From: Phaseolus vulgaris | Taxonomy: Eukaryota > Streptophyta > Magnoliopsida > Fabales > Fabaceae | Reading direction: 5' to 3' | Assembly: GCF_000499845.2 (NCBI RefSeq) | Contig: NC_023749.2 | Coordinates: 4,993,030-5,057,029, forward strand | DNA: 64,000 nucleotides | Shown: piece after piece, positions 62,001 through 64,000 of the stretch | How positions within the stretch are numbered: the first letter of the stretch is position 1 | Layout: every line of letters begins with the position of its first letter | Made by a program: the position numbers and the translations under genes | The notes under the pieces: model-generated | Told to the model about the DNA's origin: nothing | Seen by the model: the letters and a program-made list of their open reading frames with translations, nothing else | The model's database searches: none

Positions 62001-63322
62001 CAACATCAGTGTTTATTTACGACAATCTTTATCAAAAGTATTTAGGTAGAATATATAAATATATCAGCAGAACAGTATTTTAACATCATACTTGCAATAT
62101 CGGCCAAACAAATTAACTTCATCGGCACTGTTGGACCATGTTAATGTGCCGACCAAGTTTTTATCCCACTCCTTACCAAGATTCTCACACTTCCATATTA
62201 CCAAAAACAAATTCTAGTATCCAAATTCAAAGTAAAACTATTTTTATCTTCCCAAGTAATCTTTAGCCCAATACTGTTTGTACGGTTTAAAAACTCAATG
62301 CTTAAAACACTGTTACTAACATTTCATTAACATTTTTTGTTAGAAATACCATTAAAATTAATGTGTTTTCACCTGACATCATAATTAGCTCAACATTAAA
62401 TCAACTTAGGCTTTTGAGATAGCTGATTCATGAAAATACACTCAAGACTAAGGCTTGAACTAGTAAATAAGCAAAGAATAAGCCATTGAACTAAGAGCCA
62501 GGTTGAATGAAATTTCCCTAAGCCTAAGCAAGATTGAACTCTAATTAGCCCACCAACGCAAAAGTGGATGCATTGCAGAGATAGTGTCCAAGCAGTAGTC
62601 CTGACTTCTCGCATAATTTTGTGTCCTTTTCATAACATAATAGAAAGAAAAAAAAAAAACACTGCATAAATATAACCTCTTTGAGACTTTGAAAAGTGGC
62701 AGATGCTCTTCCACCACGAATATCCCATACATGTACGAGCCCATCTTTTCCAGCACCAAAAATAATCTGGAAATGATAGAATAATCACTGTTTGCAAATT
62801 CTCAGTGTATTGACTGAACAAAGTATGTATTCCAGAATTCGAACAAACCAAAACCCAATTCAATACACATGAACTATGTTAGTGACAGCAATTTTATCAA
62901 GGTTAAGTGGACCAGGAGATTTGGACCAGTTCATTAAAAATTAAAACCACATGTTGGGACAAAGTATCGATCTTAACGATATTTCAGTATCAATCTTTAA
63001 TTTACTAAAAGTCTATCAGGAACTTAAGTTCTTAAAACATTCAATATTTTATTCAATTGATTTTGATTTTGTATTTTGAATCCCTAATATGTGTTTAAGG
63101 ACACATTAGGCCTTTGTCTAAAAAAGGGAAGAGAGTAACTGAGCTTTAAAAATGAACCACTCCCAAAGAATTACAAAATACTCTATCCTAACCTGGTTAT
63201 CTGCATTTAATTGGATGCTGTTAAGCGTGCCACATGAAGCAGATCGAAGCTCAAGACAAGGTAGAGAGTTCACTCTTCTATCCCAGACATTAATTGCACC
63301 ATCTGTATCACAAGCAAGTATC
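56100..63322 (-). CDS. WD40-repeat protein, C-terminal part (continues past right edge)
   Basis: Nine exons on the minus strand keep one frame: 63193-63322, 62677-62766, 61735-61800, 60563-60654, 60213-60278, 60044-60110, 56985-57067, 56666-56792 and 56100-56156. They give 258 residues ending QKQQSFRSED. Two WD blades are clear: ILACDTDGAINVWDRRV and IIFGAGKDGLVHVWDIRGGR. Later strands include YLAGSPCGIHLLDFY and ISCVAHPLYNAIVAGTK. It looks like a single-copy plant transducin/WD40 scaffold, but I do not recognise the exact protein. The upstream exons lie beyond 63322, probably past 64000. The 2976-bp intron between 57068 and 60043 carries a minisatellite and a nested element. The last exon is inferred from the splice signals and frame. 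Confidence 0.78.
56397..56440. repeat. 18-bp tandem repeat, about 2.4 copies
   Basis: ATCATGTTACTAAAAAAA is repeated with period 18 and then decays to ATCATGTTGATA. Confidence 0.9.
57170..57340. repeat. AT-rich left flank of the minisatellite
   Basis: Words such as CCATTTGATTTAAAATC and TTTAAATGAATC recall, in inverted sense, the GGATTTAAAATCC words at 59750-59930 on the other side of the array. The pair may be the ends of a larger element. Confidence 0.35.
57335..58310. repeat. GC-rich minisatellite, ~26-bp unit (left block)
   Basis: The unit CGACTCGACATCGGTCCGTG plus CCCGGA is repeated with variation, period 26-27, some 35 times. The repeats stand out sharply against AT-rich intron sequence. 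Long open frames on both strands here (such as MSSRLGPGQSRVERAW on minus) are by-products of the repetition. Confidence 0.9.
58311..59182. mobile_element. ~870-bp TIR element inserted in the minisatellite
   Basis: TGTTGTTAAACTCGTAACTC at 58311 is mirrored by a right end TTTAACAACA at 59171-59180, whose reverse complement reads TGTTGTTAAAATCGTGAGTT. A 12-bp direct repeat, GCCCGGGCCCAA, flanks it (58299-58310 and 59183-59194). The element has no transposase frame and contains two tandem ~125-bp copies (58570-58815), each with GTGATTTTTATTTAGGGTTT. Confidence 0.6.
59183..59720. repeat. GC-rich minisatellite, ~26-bp unit (right block)
   Basis: This continues the same unit (GACTCGACATCGGCCCGGGT-type) after the inserted element. 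The two blocks were one array before the insertion. Confidence 0.9.
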
Positions 63323-63427
63323 CTGTTGAAATTTGCCAGCAAATTGAGAAATGCACAGTGATGGAAAGAATTAAAAGATTGAAAAATATGTGTTGATTGT
63401 TAATCAAACTAAAGTATCTGCATAAAT

Positions 63428-63739
63428 CAAGATTTAATAACTCAATGAATCTCTATAGTTTTACATATTCTACCTTTAGTCCTCATACTTAAAAATCGTT
63501 CTTTTTAATGCCTACACATACCTTCTAGTCCCTACACTAAAAGAGATTAAAAAAGTATGTATAAGGATTTAAAAGGGATGATTCAAGATTTAATAACTCA
63601 ATGAATCTCTATAGTTTTACATATTCTACCTTTAGTCCTCATACTTAAAAATCGTTCTTTTTAATGCCTACACATACCTTCTAGTCCCTACACTAAAAGA
63701 GATTAAAAAAGTATGTATAAGGATTTAAAAGGGATGATT
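63428..63739. repeat. 156-bp tandem duplication
   Basis: The block starting CAAGATTTAATAACTCAATG at 63428 is repeated at 63584 with essentially no differences and ends GGGATGATT each time. It lies upstream of the first WD40 exon in the window, within an intron. Confidence 0.92.
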
Positions 63740-64000
63740 TTAAGCATATAAACTAAAAAATAAACTTAGTTCGACGATAAAGACCAGATGAGTAATTAAA
63801 CCTATAATCAATATGTACTACCATACACTAGTGCCGTTGCCTTTTTTGTCAAACAGATTCGTCAAGGGAAAATAATAATAGTAACTTCAAAAAGAGTGCA
63901 TGAGTCTCTTGGACGATCTTTGAAGAGATCTCTTGGTGAGTAGGTGCGCACAAGATCTCTTCAAAGATATTTATTTTATGTTTAATTACGGTTCTATTAG
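63740..64000. other. Intron or upstream sequence of the WD40 gene, no exon seen
   Basis: No frame here extends the WD40 protein. Short inverted words AAGATCTCTT / TTGAAGAGATCTC occur near 63925-63965. Confidence 0.4.

Noticed and set aside
1..64000. CRISPR arrays or bacterial operons
   Set aside because: The tandem repeats seen have no unique equal-length spacers, and the genes are intron-containing plant genes or plastid-derived.

Overview
This is an AT-rich eudicot nuclear segment. The evidence is intron-split plant genes with GT-AG junctions, long A/T-rich intergenic DNA, (TA)n microsatellites, several transposon-like repeats, and one block of plastid-derived DNA. A papilionoid legume is plausible from the general repeat style, but that is a weak inference and the species cannot be fixed from sequence alone.

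Layout. 1-4.3 kb is AT-rich intergenic DNA. 4.3-11.5 kb is a collinear nuclear insertion of plastid DNA (NUPT): ndhC, ndhK (one nonsense mutation), ndhJ, trnF-GAA, split trnL-UAA with its group I intron, trnT-UGU, rps4, trnS-GGA, and exons 1-2 of ycf3, cut inside ycf3 intron 2. 11.5-20.6 kb is repeat-rich intergenic DNA with a candidate TIR element. 21.1-23.4 kb is an intronless MCTP/FTIP gene (three C2 domains plus a PRT_C membrane anchor). 24.0-29.4 kb holds gene fragments (receptor-kinase tail, MADS-box piece) and CACTA-like terminal and subterminal sequence. 31.6-38.1 kb is a seven-exon gene whose spliced product of 1968 aa joins an FAD oxidoreductase, a fatty-acyl-AMP-ligase-type adenylation domain, an acyl carrier protein and a membrane/hexapeptide tail of the NRPS-terminal (poly-lysine-synthetase-like) type. 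41.8-42.2 kb is a small three-exon CLE40/CLV3-type peptide gene. 43.2-47.0 kb is a JMJ30/JMJD5 JmjC hydroxylase gene with evening elements upstream. 48.4-50.9 kb (minus) is an IRKI/GIL1-family gene. 56.1-63.3 kb (minus, running off the right edge) is a WD40 gene; one of its introns holds a GC-rich 26-bp minisatellite that is itself interrupted by a TIR element.

How they relate. These are independent single genes, as expected in a plant nuclear genome, and I see no operon-like cluster. The most unusual object is the FAD-FAAL-ACP-hexapeptide protein, which puts a bacterial-style lipid/NRPS-like assembly line on one plant polypeptide. CLE40, the IRKI family and FTIP/MCTP proteins all act in signalling or receptor trafficking in Arabidopsis, but nothing here shows that they are co-regulated.

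Limits. Exon boundaries were placed by eye from reading frame and GT-AG signals. No alignment, expression data or database search was available.
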